Shown in pieces: positions 45,350 to 54,738 of a stretch of 64,000 bases of DNA; the stretch's first letter is position 1; the number at the start of each line of letters is the position of its first letter. A program made the position numbers and the translations under genes. The notes beneath the pieces are model-generated. The model worked only from the letters and a program-made list of their open reading frames with translations, was not told where the DNA came from and searched no databases. Origin of the DNA: Rhodospirillales bacterium URHD0017 (GTDB taxonomy: Bacteria; Pseudomonadota; Alphaproteobacteria; Reyranellales; Reyranellaceae); NCBI GenBank assembly GCA_900110395.1, contig FODP01000010.1, positions 248,001-312,000 on the forward strand, written 5' to 3'.

Positions 45350-47287
45350 ATGCCGGTCCTTCTCGACGGACTCGATCAATTCAAGCACAACGCCTTCAAG
45401 AACGATTTGCCGATCCCTGATGTCATCGATACGAGTAAGCACAAAACGGTCACTTTGCAGGTGCAGCAGTTCGAACAGTTCCTTGGCCTCTACGACCAGA
45501 ACGGGCTGCCCCTCAATACCACCGTGTGGGGCTACGGCACGGGGCAGCACTCCAGCTATCCAGGCCCCACAATCCTCGCCTATGAGGGACAGCCGGTCAC
45601 TGTAAACTGGCAGAACAAACTGCCGGTCGATGGGCATCTATTGCCGATCGATATGTCGATCGACATCGCGGAGCCGGTGCGACGCCCACTGGAGGCAGGA
45701 TTCATTCCGATCGTCACGCACCTACACGGCGGTCACACCAAGTCGGCCTTCGACGGCTTGCCAACTCAATGGTTCACGCAGAGCAAGAGCGGCCCAGGCG
45801 GCATCGGACCACGCGAGGTCGGACCGGACTTCGTTTCCTCCACGGCCACCTATGACAATGACCAGCAGGCGGCCACGCTCTGGTATCACGATCACGCTCT
45901 CGGCATGACGCGGCTCAACGTCTACGCAGGGCTCGCCGGTTTCTACATCCTTCAAGACGACAACCGGCTCGACCTCGTGAAGACCGGCATTCTCCCCAGC
46001 GGACCCTACGATCTCGGCATGGCTATTCAGGACCGCGCTTTCACCAGCGACGGACAGCTTTACTATCCGGCCTTCAAGGGCGACCCGCTGCCGGGGACGG
46101 AAATGACTGTCGGCGATGTCGTCCCAGAGACGTTCTACGAAGCAAAGGGCGATGGAGCGGCATCCATCGTACCGGAGTTCTTTGGCGACACGATCCTCGT
46201 CAATGGCATGGCCTGGCCGAAGCTCGACGTAGCAGCAGGGGATTATGAATTCCGGCTGCTCAATGGCTCCGACTCACGTTTTTACGTCCTCAAAATCAGC
46301 GATCCGAATGTGGCCGTCCACCTCGTCGGAACAGACGGCGGATTGCTCCCCGACGCCAAGACTGTGATCGATGGTGACGGCATTCAGGAGGATAATGAGT
46401 ACATCCTGATCGCACCTGGCGACCGTCTGGAGCTGGTGTTCGACTTCAGCAAACTCGACGGCGGCGATACGGTCCGGTTGGAAAACGTCGGCCCGCTATT
46501 TGACCCCTTCAAGGGCCTCTCGGACGACGGTCACCTGCTGGGGGGTGTGGATTCGGCTGGCTCAAACGATCCGGTCGGCAACATTATGCAGTTCAATGTC
46601 GACACGTCTCTGAAAGCTTTCGATGCGAAGGTGGAAAACGGCACAATACTGGTCAAGGATTTCGTGGATCTAACGACGGACGCCAATCAGGATGGCGTGG
46701 CCGATTCGGCGAATTACGTTCGCAATCTCGGCTTGTTCGAAGGCACGGATGAATTTGATCGCGTCACGCCACGTCTAGGCAAGGCCGAAGCCGGCATCGT
46801 CAGCACAGATACTACAGGGGAGTCGGGCGGCGATTTCGGGCCGCTGTCGTTTACCGCGCCCGTGACCGAGAAGCCACTATTGGGATCGACCGAGCAGTGG
46901 AACCTTTTCAACTTCACCGAGGACAGCCATCCGATTCACCTGCACCTGCCGCAGTTTCAGGTCTTCGAGAAGCGGCACATCGATTTCCTAGATACCAACG
47001 AGGACGGGATACCCGATGATACGAATGACGACGGGCTGATCAGCTACGGTGCAGGGTCAACGCCAGACTATACACAGGCTGACATCTGGATCGGAGACAA
47101 AGTGACCCTGCGACCCGAGGAAACCGGCTTGCAAGATACAATTCACGTCGATCCCCACGAAATGGCCGCGGTCGTCTCGACGTTTGACAGGCTTGGCGAT
47201 TACGTGTGGCATTGCCACATCCTCTCCCACGAGGATAACGAGATGATGCGCCCATACACCGTGGTCGATCCTGATCTCCTCGTCTGA
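45350..47287 (+). CDS. Multicopper oxidase (CotA/bilirubin-oxidase type)
   Basis: 645 residues, a three-cupredoxin laccase-like enzyme that oxidises phenols or metals and reduces O2 to water. All copper sites are visible: HLHGGH (124-129), WYHDH (178-182), HPIHLHLPQ, and HCHILSHEDNEM (621-632) with the type 1 Cys622 and axial Met632. There is no signal peptide, as in CotA. Two Ca-binding-like inserts (DTNEDGIPDDTNDDG, DANQDGVADSANY) are unusual for the family. The ATG at 45350 is preceded by GGGAGGAA. It stands alone in its orientation. Confidence 0.9.
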   Translation: MPVLLDGLDQFKHNAFKNDLPIPDVIDTSKHKTVTLQVQQFEQFLGLYDQNGLPLNTTVWGYGTGQHSSYPGPTILAYEGQPVTVNWQNKLPVDGHLLPIDMSIDIAEPVRRPLEAGFIPIVTHLHGGHTKSAFDGLPTQWFTQSKSGPGGIGPREVGPDFVSSTATYDNDQQAATLWYHDHALGMTRLNVYAGLAGFYILQDDNRLDLVKTGILPSGPYDLGMAIQDRAFTSDGQLYYPAFKGDPLPGTEMTVGDVVPETFYEAKGDGAASIVPEFFGDTILVNGMAWPKLDVAAGDYEFRLLNGSDSRFYVLKISDPNVAVHLVGTDGGLLPDAKTVIDGDGIQEDNEYILIAPGDRLELVFDFSKLDGGDTVRLENVGPLFDPFKGLSDDGHLLGGVDSAGSNDPVGNIMQFNVDTSLKAFDAKVENGTILVKDFVDLTTDANQDGVADSANYVRNLGLFEGTDEFDRVTPRLGKAEAGIVSTDTTGESGGDFGPLSFTAPVTEKPLLGSTEQWNLFNFTEDSHPIHLHLPQFQVFEKRHIDFLDTNEDGIPDDTNDDGLISYGAGSTPDYTQADIWIGDKVTLRPEETGLQDTIHVDPHEMAAVVSTFDRLGDYVWHCHILSHEDNEMMRPYTVVDPDLLV

Positions 47288-47306
47288 CGAGAAGTGGCTA
47301 TGTGAT

Positions 47307-47390
47307 CTATGGTCGTGCCTCGCCGGCCTCTAGGTAGGCGGCCGCCGCATGCAGCCCGATCAATCCCAGGCCACTGGTGATCAAGATCAT
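47307..47390 (-). pseudogene. Start of an NAD-dependent epimerase (relic)
   Basis: 27 codons, MILITSGLGLIGLHAAAAYL, that match the first beta-alpha unit of extended short-chain dehydrogenases, normally with TGGxGFIG; here the first Gly is Ser. It then ends in a stop. Bases 47391-47673 hold no supported gene. Confidence 0.45.
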
Positions 47391-47673
47391 CACTGCCTCC
47401 GCCGGTATTGCTTGGGGGCATTTTGCGAGGACCGATAGCGTCCGGACAACTGTTGCTTTATGTATTCCATTCCATTCTGGAGCAAGGCAGATGGCCAACG
47501 CGGTTGGCATGTCCGCTCCGGGTCATTTTCAGCCATGGGTGCACCTTCGGGTGAGTTCCGCTTCGCTCTCGAAGCCGGACCTCTTTTCGCAGCCGGCGAA
47601 CGTCGCTTTGGCCAACAGGCGACGTCGGGTGGCCGGCATTGCGGGGGCAGTCGGCATCACCGGAACACTGTTC

Positions 47674-48624
47674 TTACTTGCTTCTTGATGGACGGGAGGC
47701 CCCGGGATTGCGCGGCCGCGTGATCGGGAACACTTCCTTCATATATGCGGCCAGCATGTCGCGAAACGCCACGGCGTAGCGAGGCAGCGGTCGCCGCTTG
47801 TCCCACAACAGCGCCAGCGGCTCGCGTAAAGAGCGCCCCTGGAATGTGAGCGAGACGATGCGCAATCGATAGCGCGCGGTGTGGAACTGCGAAGGAATCA
47901 CGGCAACCCCATGGCCAGTTTCTGCCAAAGCCAAAAGCGTGTGCGGCGTGCGGCTTTCGAGGCGAATTTGCGGTTTCAGCCCGGCCAAGCGGCAGGCCGC
48001 GTCAAAGGTTCGGCGGACCATGAAGTCCGAGTGGAGCAGCAACAACGGATGGTCGGCGAGTGCGCGAATGTCCATGGCATGCCCGTTGCCCAACTTTGTT
48101 TTGGGATGACATGCGGCCAGCAGTTCTACCCATTCGAGCATCCGATTGCCGAATCGCTGCTCGCCTGGTTCGAGCGCGCGGAGCAGGTTTTGTGAAAGGT
48201 GGATTTCACCCTGCTCCAAAAGCTGCAGGCTATCGCCACCGGATGCCTCACGAATTTCGACCTGCACTTTCGGAAAGGCCGCTGCATACCGATGCAGGAA
48301 ATGGCAAAGTACGCTTTCGATGTGCTGTGGCGACGCAGCGACCTTCAGTACCCCCGCATCTCCACGACCGATCAGCTGTGCGCGCTCTTCGACGGCACTC
48401 GCGTGGTTCACCAGTCCACGGCACTCGCTCACAAGCTGCTCGCCCGCGCTTGTGAGCAGCAGGCGGCGGCCAACACGGTCAAAAAGATCGAAGCCGAGCT
48501 CACGTTCGAGGTCGCGAATCTGCCGCGACAGGGCCGGCTGGGCGACGCGCAGCTGCAGCGCCGCTGCCGAGACCGTCCCAAGGTCTGCCACCGCTACAAA
48601 AACACGGGCGTGCCGTAGATCCAT
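47674..48624 (-). CDS. LysR-family transcriptional regulator
   Basis: 316 residues: an N-terminal winged-helix (LGTVSAAALQLRVAQPALSR, then QIRDLERELG) and a periplasmic-binding-protein-like effector domain. It is divergent from the Bug-type solute-binding protein gene, with 108 bases between starts, the classical arrangement in which the regulator controls the neighbour. The effector is probably a carboxylate, inferred from that neighbour. Confidence 0.9.
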   Translation of the reverse strand: MDLRHARVFVAVADLGTVSAAALQLRVAQPALSRQIRDLERELGFDLFDRVGRRLLLTSAGEQLVSECRGLVNHASAVEERAQLIGRGDAGVLKVAASPQHIESVLCHFLHRYAAAFPKVQVEIREASGGDSLQLLEQGEIHLSQNLLRALEPGEQRFGNRMLEWVELLAACHPKTKLGNGHAMDIRALADHPLLLLHSDFMVRRTFDAACRLAGLKPQIRLESRTPHTLLALAETGHGVAVIPSQFHTARYRLRIVSLTFQGRSLREPLALLWDKRRPLPRYAVAFRDMLAAYMKEVFPITRPRNPGASRPSRSK

Positions 48625-48732
48625 TTAACCCTTTATGCTTGCCAGGCATCATGAAGTAGAAGTTTTATATATTGGACCGACGGAGGTCGCCGCGACACCC
48701 TTTCCTTAGCGTGTGTTTGAAGGGAGGGATGC

Positions 48733-49695
48733 ATGAAGGCGATCCGTATTCTGCTCTTTGTGGGCGTCCTTCTTGGAGGGGGTCCGGTCGTCGCGGAGCC
48801 TTGGCCACAAAAGCCGGTGCGGGCGGTGGTTCCCTATGCTGCCGGAAGCACGACCGATATCGTGCCGCGCGTCGTGTTCGAGCGGCTCTCGGCGCAGCTC
48901 GGCCAGCCGATCATCGTCGACAACCGGGCGGGAGCCGGTGGCACGATCGGCGCCGCTGTCGTCGCCAAGGCGGAGGCTGACGGCTACACCATCCTGGTGA
49001 ATTCATCGGCCCATGCCATTGCACCCTCATTATACCCGGCCCTGGAATACGACCCTGCTGGCGCGTTCGCGGCGGTGATCCCGATCGGCGTTTCGCCTGC
49101 CGTGCTTGTGGTGTCGCCGTCCAGCGGCTTCAAGACGGCCGCGGAGTTCGTCGCGGCGGCAAGAGCGAAACCGGGAGCATTCAACTTTTCCTCGGTCGGC
49201 GTTGGTTCTGCTACGCATCTCAGCGCCGAGCGATTTCGCCTGAGCGCGGGCATCGATGCCGTCCACGTCCCCTTCAAGGGTGGAGCGGAGGCCATGAACG
49301 AAGTCGTTGCTGGCCGCATAGAGTTCTTCTTCGGACCGCTCGGCCTCGTCCTCCCGCACGTGCGCGACGGCAAGCTGACGGCGCTGGTCGTCAACGGCAC
49401 GTCCCGCGTCGCCGCTCTGCCCGAGGTGCCCACCACGCAGGAAGCCGGCTTCCCCGACGCCGAGTATCCAATCTGGTTCGGGATCTTCACGCCGGCCGCC
49501 ACGCCGCGCGGTATCGTGGACAAGCTCCATCGCGAGTCCGCGAGGGCGCTGCAGGAGCCTGCCCTTCGGGACAAGCTCACGGCGCTCGGTGTCGAGCCCT
49601 TGCCGATGGCCCCCGCCGCATTCGACGCCTTCGTGAAGCGTGAGATCGCGGTGAACGGCGCCCTGGTGAAGGCAATCGGCCTCAAACCCAATTGA
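48733..49695 (+). CDS. Bug/TctC-family tripartite tricarboxylate transporter substrate-binding protein
   Basis: 320 residues. A signal peptide (MKAIRILLFVGVLLGGGPVV, cleavage near AEP) sends it to the periplasm. Family motifs are clear: WPQKPVRAVVPYAAGSTTDI, VDNRAGAGGTIGAAVVAKA, PFKGGAEAMNEVVAGRIEF. It binds small carboxylates for a TctA/TctB permease, but no permease genes lie near, as is common for orphan Bug proteins. The regulator is probably the divergent LysR gene. The ATG has GGGAGGG upstream. Confidence 0.9.
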   Translation: MKAIRILLFVGVLLGGGPVVAEPWPQKPVRAVVPYAAGSTTDIVPRVVFERLSAQLGQPIIVDNRAGAGGTIGAAVVAKAEADGYTILVNSSAHAIAPSLYPALEYDPAGAFAAVIPIGVSPAVLVVSPSSGFKTAAEFVAAARAKPGAFNFSSVGVGSATHLSAERFRLSAGIDAVHVPFKGGAEAMNEVVAGRIEFFFGPLGLVLPHVRDGKLTALVVNGTSRVAALPEVPTTQEAGFPDAEYPIWFGIFTPAATPRGIVDKLHRESARALQEPALRDKLTALGVEPLPMAPAAFDAFVKREIAVNGALVKAIGLKPN

Positions 49696-49704
49696 GGGAC
49701 AGTC

Positions 49705-50517
49705 ATGGTCAAGACGGAACCGCGCTTCGGCGAGGTCGAGGCCTACGAGCGGTTCATGGGGCGCTGGAGCCGCGCGGTGGCGACACCGTTCCTACGTTGG
49801 CTGCGCGCGGCGGCCAACGCCGAATGGCTCGATGTGGGCTGCGGTACTGGCATCCTTAGCGAGCTGGTCCTCGCCGCCTGCGTGCCGGCAACCATCGTCG
49901 GTATCGACGCCACACCGGAACAGGTCGGGCGAGCGGCTAATCGCATGGTCGACTCGCGAGCCTGCTTCGCAATTGCTGATGCGCAAGCACTGCCGTTCGA
50001 CAATGCGTCATTTGACATCGTCGCAGCGGCGCTAGTGCTAAATTTCATTCCCGACCCGCCGCGCGCCCTGCGGGAAATGCGCCGGGTCGTCAGGCCAGGC
50101 GGCATGGTCTGCGTCTTTGTGTGGGATTTCGAGCCTGAGCTTTCTCCGAGCGGCCCGTTACGCAAAGCCCTCAGGAGTTTGGGAATCGAGGTGCTACCCC
50201 TCCCAGGGACGCCGGCTTCGCCCCTGCCCGCACTCGCCGCACTGTTCGGACAGGCAGGACTCGAAAGTGTGGAGGCCACGACGATCGAGGTCGCCGTATC
50301 GTTCGCGAACTTCGACGATTTCTGGGAATCACAGACAACGCTTTATAGCCCGACGACAAAGATCATCAATTCCCTCGGCCAGGACGAACGGAAATCGCTG
50401 TATGCGGCCCTGCGGACAACCCTCTCTGAGCAAGGCGACGGCGAGGTAAGGTATTCAGCGCGCGCAAATGCCATCAAATCGACATGTGCGAAAAGCGGGG
50501 CTCGCGTGTCCGGCTGA
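49705..50517 (+). CDS. Class I SAM-dependent methyltransferase
   Basis: 270 residues, nine bases downstream of the Bug protein and so probably co-transcribed. SAM motif I is WLDVGCGTGILSEL, motif II GIDATPEQVGRA, then CFAIADAQALPFDNASFDIV and PPRALREMRRVVRPGG, as in UbiE/MenG-like enzymes. The acceptor is unknown. The C-terminal ~20 residues look less conserved. Confidence 0.85.
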   Translation: MVKTEPRFGEVEAYERFMGRWSRAVATPFLRWLRAAANAEWLDVGCGTGILSELVLAACVPATIVGIDATPEQVGRAANRMVDSRACFAIADAQALPFDNASFDIVAAALVLNFIPDPPRALREMRRVVRPGGMVCVFVWDFEPELSPSGPLRKALRSLGIEVLPLPGTPASPLPALAALFGQAGLESVEATTIEVAVSFANFDDFWESQTTLYSPTTKIINSLGQDERKSLYAALRTTLSEQGDGEVRYSARANAIKSTCAKSGARVSG

Positions 50518-50643
50518 GCCGATAGCCCGAAGGTCCGCTTTGGGTCAATTTCGACCGATTTCAGGCGCTTTGCCAATCGGTCTCTTCCGCTTCGGCTCAA
50601 GAAGCAGACATTTCGCCAGAGCCCGCGTTTGTGAGTACACGCC

Positions 50644-50946
50644 CTAGCGCAGACTCAAGATATAGGCGACCAAGGCGTCGCGCTCTTGAGAGCTTAGCAA
50701 GAAGTCCGGCATGAGGGTGTGCCCCGTGGAGAGGTAACGGTCGAGCGCGGCGGCCGTCGTTCCAGGCCGCGCGGCGATTGCCGGGAAGCTCGGCGCATTG
50801 TCGGTGGCCATGCTCTGGTTGGGCTCGACAAGGTGGCACGCCGTACACCAGCGTATGGCTAGGCTGCGTCCGACCGACAGATCCTGCGCGGCTGCCGGCA
50901 TCGCCAGCAATACCAAGGCCATTACCAGCGCCATCGATCCTCGCAT
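50644..50946 (-). CDS. Small periplasmic cytochrome c
   Basis: 100 residues with a signal peptide (MRGSMALVMALVLLAMPAAA) and one haem-binding motif, CTACH (in RWCTACHLVEP). The likely distal Met is in GHTLMPDFLLSSQE. It is a monohaem class I cytochrome for periplasmic electron transfer. No oxidase or dehydrogenase gene is adjacent. Confidence 0.85.
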   Translation of the reverse strand: MRGSMALVMALVLLAMPAAAQDLSVGRSLAIRWCTACHLVEPNQSMATDNAPSFPAIAARPGTTAAALDRYLSTGHTLMPDFLLSSQERDALVAYILSLR

Positions 50947-51047
50947 CTCGTCCCCGTGGTTATGCGCCTTACCGTGAGGCCGATCCCCCCGTCAGCGGCG
51001 GGACAAGCGAGGTTGACGAGACCTAATCCGCCCGACGCCAAAATGCG

Positions 51048-51461
51048 TCAGGCCCATCCTAGCTCCTTGAGCGCCCAGCCTGCGTTCCAGATCTTGGTCA
51101 TGTGGCGGATCTTGTCGCCGTCGAAGCTCATGCAATAGACGTAGTCCGAGCGCGTGCTTTTGCCGGTAGGCGGCGGACCGCCGGGCCCGGTATGCGTGGC
51201 GATAAAGGTCGCGTAGGCGATGACGTTGTTGCGATCTGCATCGGTTGCCCAGCATTTCAGGTCATAGTGGCCGTCCGGCATCATCTTCATCAGGCCCTGC
51301 ATCCAGTCGGCGTAGCCCTGAAGGGTCTTCACGTCGGCCAGCGGCTCTGCCTGGGACGAGAAGCTCGCGTCGGGCTTACAGTACGCCTGGCAGGCGGCCC
51401 ATCCCTTGCCGGCTTCGCAGGCCTCGAAAAACTGGCGGGCGACATCCTGGATTGCTGCCAT
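51048..51461 (-). CDS. SnoaL/NTF2-like protein
   Basis: 137 residues from ATG 51461, which has GGGAGA nine bases upstream; the longer frame to 51518 is less likely. AAIQDVARQFFEACEAGKGW, then KPDASFSSQAEPLAD and NAGWALKELGW show the NTF2-like helix and sheet order of SnoaL-type proteins, often isomerases or orphan ligand binders. No signal peptide. It is divergent from the methyltransferase at 51542. Confidence 0.8.
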   Translation of the reverse strand: MAAIQDVARQFFEACEAGKGWAACQAYCKPDASFSSQAEPLADVKTLQGYADWMQGLMKMMPDGHYDLKCWATDADRNNVIAYATFIATHTGPGGPPPTGKSTRSDYVYCMSFDGDKIRHMTKIWNAGWALKELGWA

Positions 51462-51541
51462 GGCGATCTCTCCCTTGTACGTTGGGAACATATGATCGGC
51501 GGTCGGTGATGAGCCCACAAGACAAAACCATGAGGTGGACG

Positions 51542-52387
51542 ATGGCCGAAGGGCGAGACGACAGCGCGACCGTGCAGGCGCACTATTCGACCGACGACAT
51601 CGCCAGCCGCATCGTGGCGGCGCTGCGGAAGGTGATGGGCGACGAAGCTCCGCTCACGCCCGACGTGCTGGCGCAAATGGACCATTTTCACGGCGGCGGC
51701 ATCGCCTCTACGCGTGACCTGGTGGCGGCGTTGCAGCCGGAGGCAGGTGAGCGCATCCTCGATATTGGCAGCGGCATCGGCGGGCCGGCCCGTTGGATCG
51801 CCAGCACCTTCAGGTGTCATGTGACGGGCATCGACCTGACGCCGGCGTTCTGCCGTGCCGCCGAGCAGCTCAACGAGGTGACGGGCCTCGTCGATCAGGT
51901 TCGCATCGTTGAAGGATCGGCGCTTGCGATGCCCTTCGACGACGGCTGTTTTGATCGAGCCTATTCGCAGAACGTCGTCATGAACATCGCCGACAAGCCC
52001 GGCTTCTATCGCGAGGCCTCGAGAGTGTTGAAGCCGGGCGGGCTGCTGGCGCTTTCCAACGTGGCGGCCGGTCCCAACGGTCCGCCTCGCTTTCCCGTCC
52101 CGTGGGCGACGTCGCCGGAAGCGAGCTTCCTGTCCTCACCCGCCGAGACGCGGGACGATCTCGTGCGCGCCGGATTTGAAATCCTCCGTTTCGAGGATAC
52201 CTCGACCAAAACAGCTGCCGTCCGCCAGGCATTGAGGGAGCGGCTCGAGCGCGAAGGGTTGCCGCCGCTGGGTTTCCACGTTTTCATGGGCGAGCGCATC
52301 AAGGCGGCCCAGATCAACGGCGCTCGAAATGCCGAGGAGGGTCGCACCTCCAGCGTCGAGATCCTGGTTCGCAAACCGCCTAACTGA
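51542..52387 (+). CDS. Class I SAM-dependent methyltransferase
   Basis: 281 residues. ILDIGSGIGGPARWIA is the SAM-binding loop, GIDLTPAFCRAAE follows, and NVVMNIADKPGFYREA and VLKPGGLLALSN are post-motif regions as in small-molecule C- or O-methyltransferases. ATG 51542 has AGG seven bases upstream; ATGs at 51509 and 51530 are in frame and possible. It shares an 80-base divergent promoter region with the SnoaL-like gene, so the two may act in one small pathway. Confidence 0.85.
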   Translation: MAEGRDDSATVQAHYSTDDIASRIVAALRKVMGDEAPLTPDVLAQMDHFHGGGIASTRDLVAALQPEAGERILDIGSGIGGPARWIASTFRCHVTGIDLTPAFCRAAEQLNEVTGLVDQVRIVEGSALAMPFDDGCFDRAYSQNVVMNIADKPGFYREASRVLKPGGLLALSNVAAGPNGPPRFPVPWATSPEASFLSSPAETRDDLVRAGFEILRFEDTSTKTAAVRQALRERLEREGLPPLGFHVFMGERIKAAQINGARNAEEGRTSSVEILVRKPPN

Positions 52388-52602
52388 CCGGATTGGTCAA
52401 CTAGTGAAGCCGCGAGAGGCAACCGCCCTGCCGGCCACGCGGCAGCGCCGCGGAGAGGGCTTCGCTGTGCCTCGAGATGGCTCCGACCACCGCGAAGTGC
52501 CGGCGTGCTGCAATTCGGTATGATGATTAATGCCGGAGATTTCTCACACAAAAAATTTTTGGCCGAGATCGCGGTCGCCTTCCACGGGACCGTTCGCTGT
52601 GG

Positions 52603-52670
52603 GAACGCGCGTTTTGGCCTCCCCCGCCGGCCCGGCGTTTCCTGACCGGCCTGACCACCCTGTGCGGAGT
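52603..52670 (+). repeat. Dispersed repeat, copy 2
   Basis: Second copy of the element at 44522-44595, again after an AAAAAATTTTTG tract (52544-52556). The rest of 52388-52686 is without a gene. Confidence 0.55.
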
Positions 52671-52686
52671 GTCAGTAGTTTAGGCA

Positions 52687-53043
52687 TCACTTCGGATCGA
52701 GGCGATACCAGCAGAGCGCCGTCTTGTTGTGCATCAATGCCCATCGATCCTTGGCATTGCCGGTGACCTCGGCCTCAAAGGGCGTGCCGCGCCAGCTTCC
52801 GGTGAACGTCGCCTTGTACGATCCGCCCTCGCCGACAAGAGCCGTCCATCGCGCGCCCTCGGGGCCAGATGCGCTCACCTGCGAGCCATCAAAGGTGAAA
52901 TCCCAAAAGCGATCCGGCAAGCTCGCTGTGCATGTGAAAATGGACCATTGGTCGACCAGGTCGACTCCGGTCCGCCAACTATCGGCCTGAACTGTGCTGA
53001 CCACGCCCGCAACGCATACCGACGCGATGATGATCTTCCGCAT
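52687..53043 (-). CDS. Secreted small hypothetical protein
   Basis: 118 residues. MRKIIIASVCVAGVVSTVQA is a signal peptide. The mature part is rich in aromatic and beta-type residues (SWRTGVDLVDQWSIFTC, WDFTFDGSQVSASGPEGARW, ALCWYRLDPK) with two Cys that could form a disulfide, suggesting a small periplasmic beta-barrel or lipocalin-like fold. No family name is known to me. Confidence 0.7.
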   Translation of the reverse strand: MRKIIIASVCVAGVVSTVQADSWRTGVDLVDQWSIFTCTASLPDRFWDFTFDGSQVSASGPEGARWTALVGEGGSYKATFTGSWRGTPFEAEVTGNAKDRWALMHNKTALCWYRLDPK

Positions 53044-53234
53044 GGGTAGCTCCCGTCGCTAGCTTGCGGATAATAGCCGCAACGCGCCGCCCGGCCAAAT
53101 GACGACTGGCCCAGCGCGCGTCGGTGCTACGGTCCTCGCCAGCTGAGTCAGTCGGTCGCAGGTTAGCGCAGTGCTTACTGTTCGTTTTTCAAAGCACTAT
53201 ACGAACAGAGTTCGCACAGGAGGCCTCGTTTTCC

Positions 53235-53858
53235 ATGACCAAATCGACCTTACGCCTGGTGTCCTCAACCAACGGGAAACGAACAGTTATAACGCCGAAG
53301 CGGCTGGCCAACGCGGAATACCGGCGCCGCGAGTACCTGACTCCGACCGAAGTCGAGAAGCTGGTGAAGTCCGCCGGCAAGAACAGGCATGGCCACCGCG
53401 ACGCAACGATGGTCCTGGTCTGCTACCGCCACGGCCTGCGCGTCAGCGAACTGGTTGGCCTGGAGTGGAGCCAGATCGACTTCAACGCCGCCAACGTCCA
53501 CGTTCGCCGGCTCAAGGGCAGCACCGACGCCGTCCATCCCGTACGGGGCGATGAACTCCGCGCCCTGCGGCGGCTCCAGCGCGAGCAGGACCCGAAGTCG
53601 ACCTACGTCTTCACCAGCGAGCGCGGCGCGCCCTTCAGCACAGCGGGCTTCCTGCGCATGGTCCAGCGAGCCGGTGAAACGGCCGGGTTGGGCTTTCCCA
53701 TTCATCCCCACATGCTGCGCCACGCCACCGGCTTCAAGCTGGCCAACGACGGCCTCGACACCCGCACTCTGCAGGCCTATCTGGGCCACAAGTCGATCGG
53801 CAACACAGTGCGCTACACGGAGTTGTCGCCGACGCGGTTCAGGGACCTCTGGCGCTGA
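53235..53858 (+). CDS. Tyrosine recombinase, catalytic domain only (FimB/FimE-like size)
   Basis: 207 residues from ATG 53235. The catalytic residues are visible: Arg in YRHGLRVSELVGL, HxxR in HMLRHATGFKL, then GHKSIGNTVRYTEL with the His/Trp position and the nucleophile Tyr. There is no N-terminal core-binding domain, as in the short FimB/FimE invertases. The nearby terminase relic suggests a phage origin, but the size fits a DNA invertase equally. I found no inverted repeat pair flanking a promoter. Confidence 0.85.
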   Translation: MTKSTLRLVSSTNGKRTVITPKRLANAEYRRREYLTPTEVEKLVKSAGKNRHGHRDATMVLVCYRHGLRVSELVGLEWSQIDFNAANVHVRRLKGSTDAVHPVRGDELRALRRLQREQDPKSTYVFTSERGAPFSTAGFLRMVQRAGETAGLGFPIHPHMLRHATGFKLANDGLDTRTLQAYLGHKSIGNTVRYTELSPTRFRDLWR

Positions 53859-54121
53859 ACGTGACGCTCGCCTTCAGGCCCAGGCCCGAGCGGTCCTAGC
53901 GGGCGCTGGAGACGCGGTATCTGGGTGACGAAGCGGCCGCTTGCCCAATATCGCACCTCGCTCGGTACGACCTCTGGGCCGCGGATCCTTCACTATGCAA
54001 AGGCTGATCGTCTCAATTGACGTTGCCAATCATTCGGCGGCTCCAGTTCCCGCAGCGTTTGGCGAGCACAACGGCGTGGCAGCGCGCGCACCCCTTCAGA
54101 CACTCACTATGAGAGGTTGGC

Positions 54122-54532
54122 CTAGAGCGTTTTGATGCCGAGCGCTTTTGCCGACAGCAAGATCTCGCGCAGTTGCTCACGCTGCTCGGGCTCGAGTGCC
54201 TCGATGTCGATTTTGTGCGCTGGCTCGACCTGGAGAGCGCCGCCCTCGGGACCGGAGTGTTCAAGCTTGACCGTGTCGTTATTCCAGCCTGAAGCCGCTC
54301 GACTACGGTTACGAAGCCCTAGCATCACAATTTGGGTATTACCCGCCTCACCATTGGCCATGGCAAGGGCGCGCTCTTCCCACCACAGCTGAGACCTTTG
54401 CCGCCCTTCCTGAATGGCCTGCAAGAACTCAGGATGCTCTTTCTGCCAGTAGAATAGAGATCGAGCGGAAACGCCGATCCTGGCCGCCGCCGCCTCAGCG
54501 GACAGGGACGCCGCGCACAGCCAAATTACGCC
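54122..54532 (-). pseudogene. Phage terminase small subunit relic
   Basis: The frame is open from 54532 with no start codon before 54424. It reads AAAARIGVSARSLFYWQKEH (a helix-turn-helix for DNA recognition), PEFLQAIQEGRQRSQLWWEE, ANGEAGNTQIVMLGLRNRS and an acidic C-terminal tail. This is the pattern of phage terminase small subunits. The stop codon just upstream (TAG, 54533-54535) removes the N-terminus. The large subunit is not present. The preceding gap 53859-54121 shows nothing clear. Confidence 0.65.
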
Positions 54533-54738
54533 CTATGCCGAACTGACCAAGTCAAACTATTGGCGAGTTCGCGCCGAGGAACGCGAGCCAAGCGGCATAG
54601 AGACGAGTAACTAGTGTCCTTGGTAGCGTAAGAGACCGTTCGCCTATCGACCCTTAGCCAGCGCTCCCTATGCCGGCGACGACATGTCCGACACAAAACG
54701 ATTCGGTCTGTTGCAATGACCAAGGCCTCGAACTCTTG

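Noticed and set aside
53900..54120. Attachment site beside the tyrosine recombinase
   Set aside because: No repeated core sequence or tRNA end was found to support an att site.
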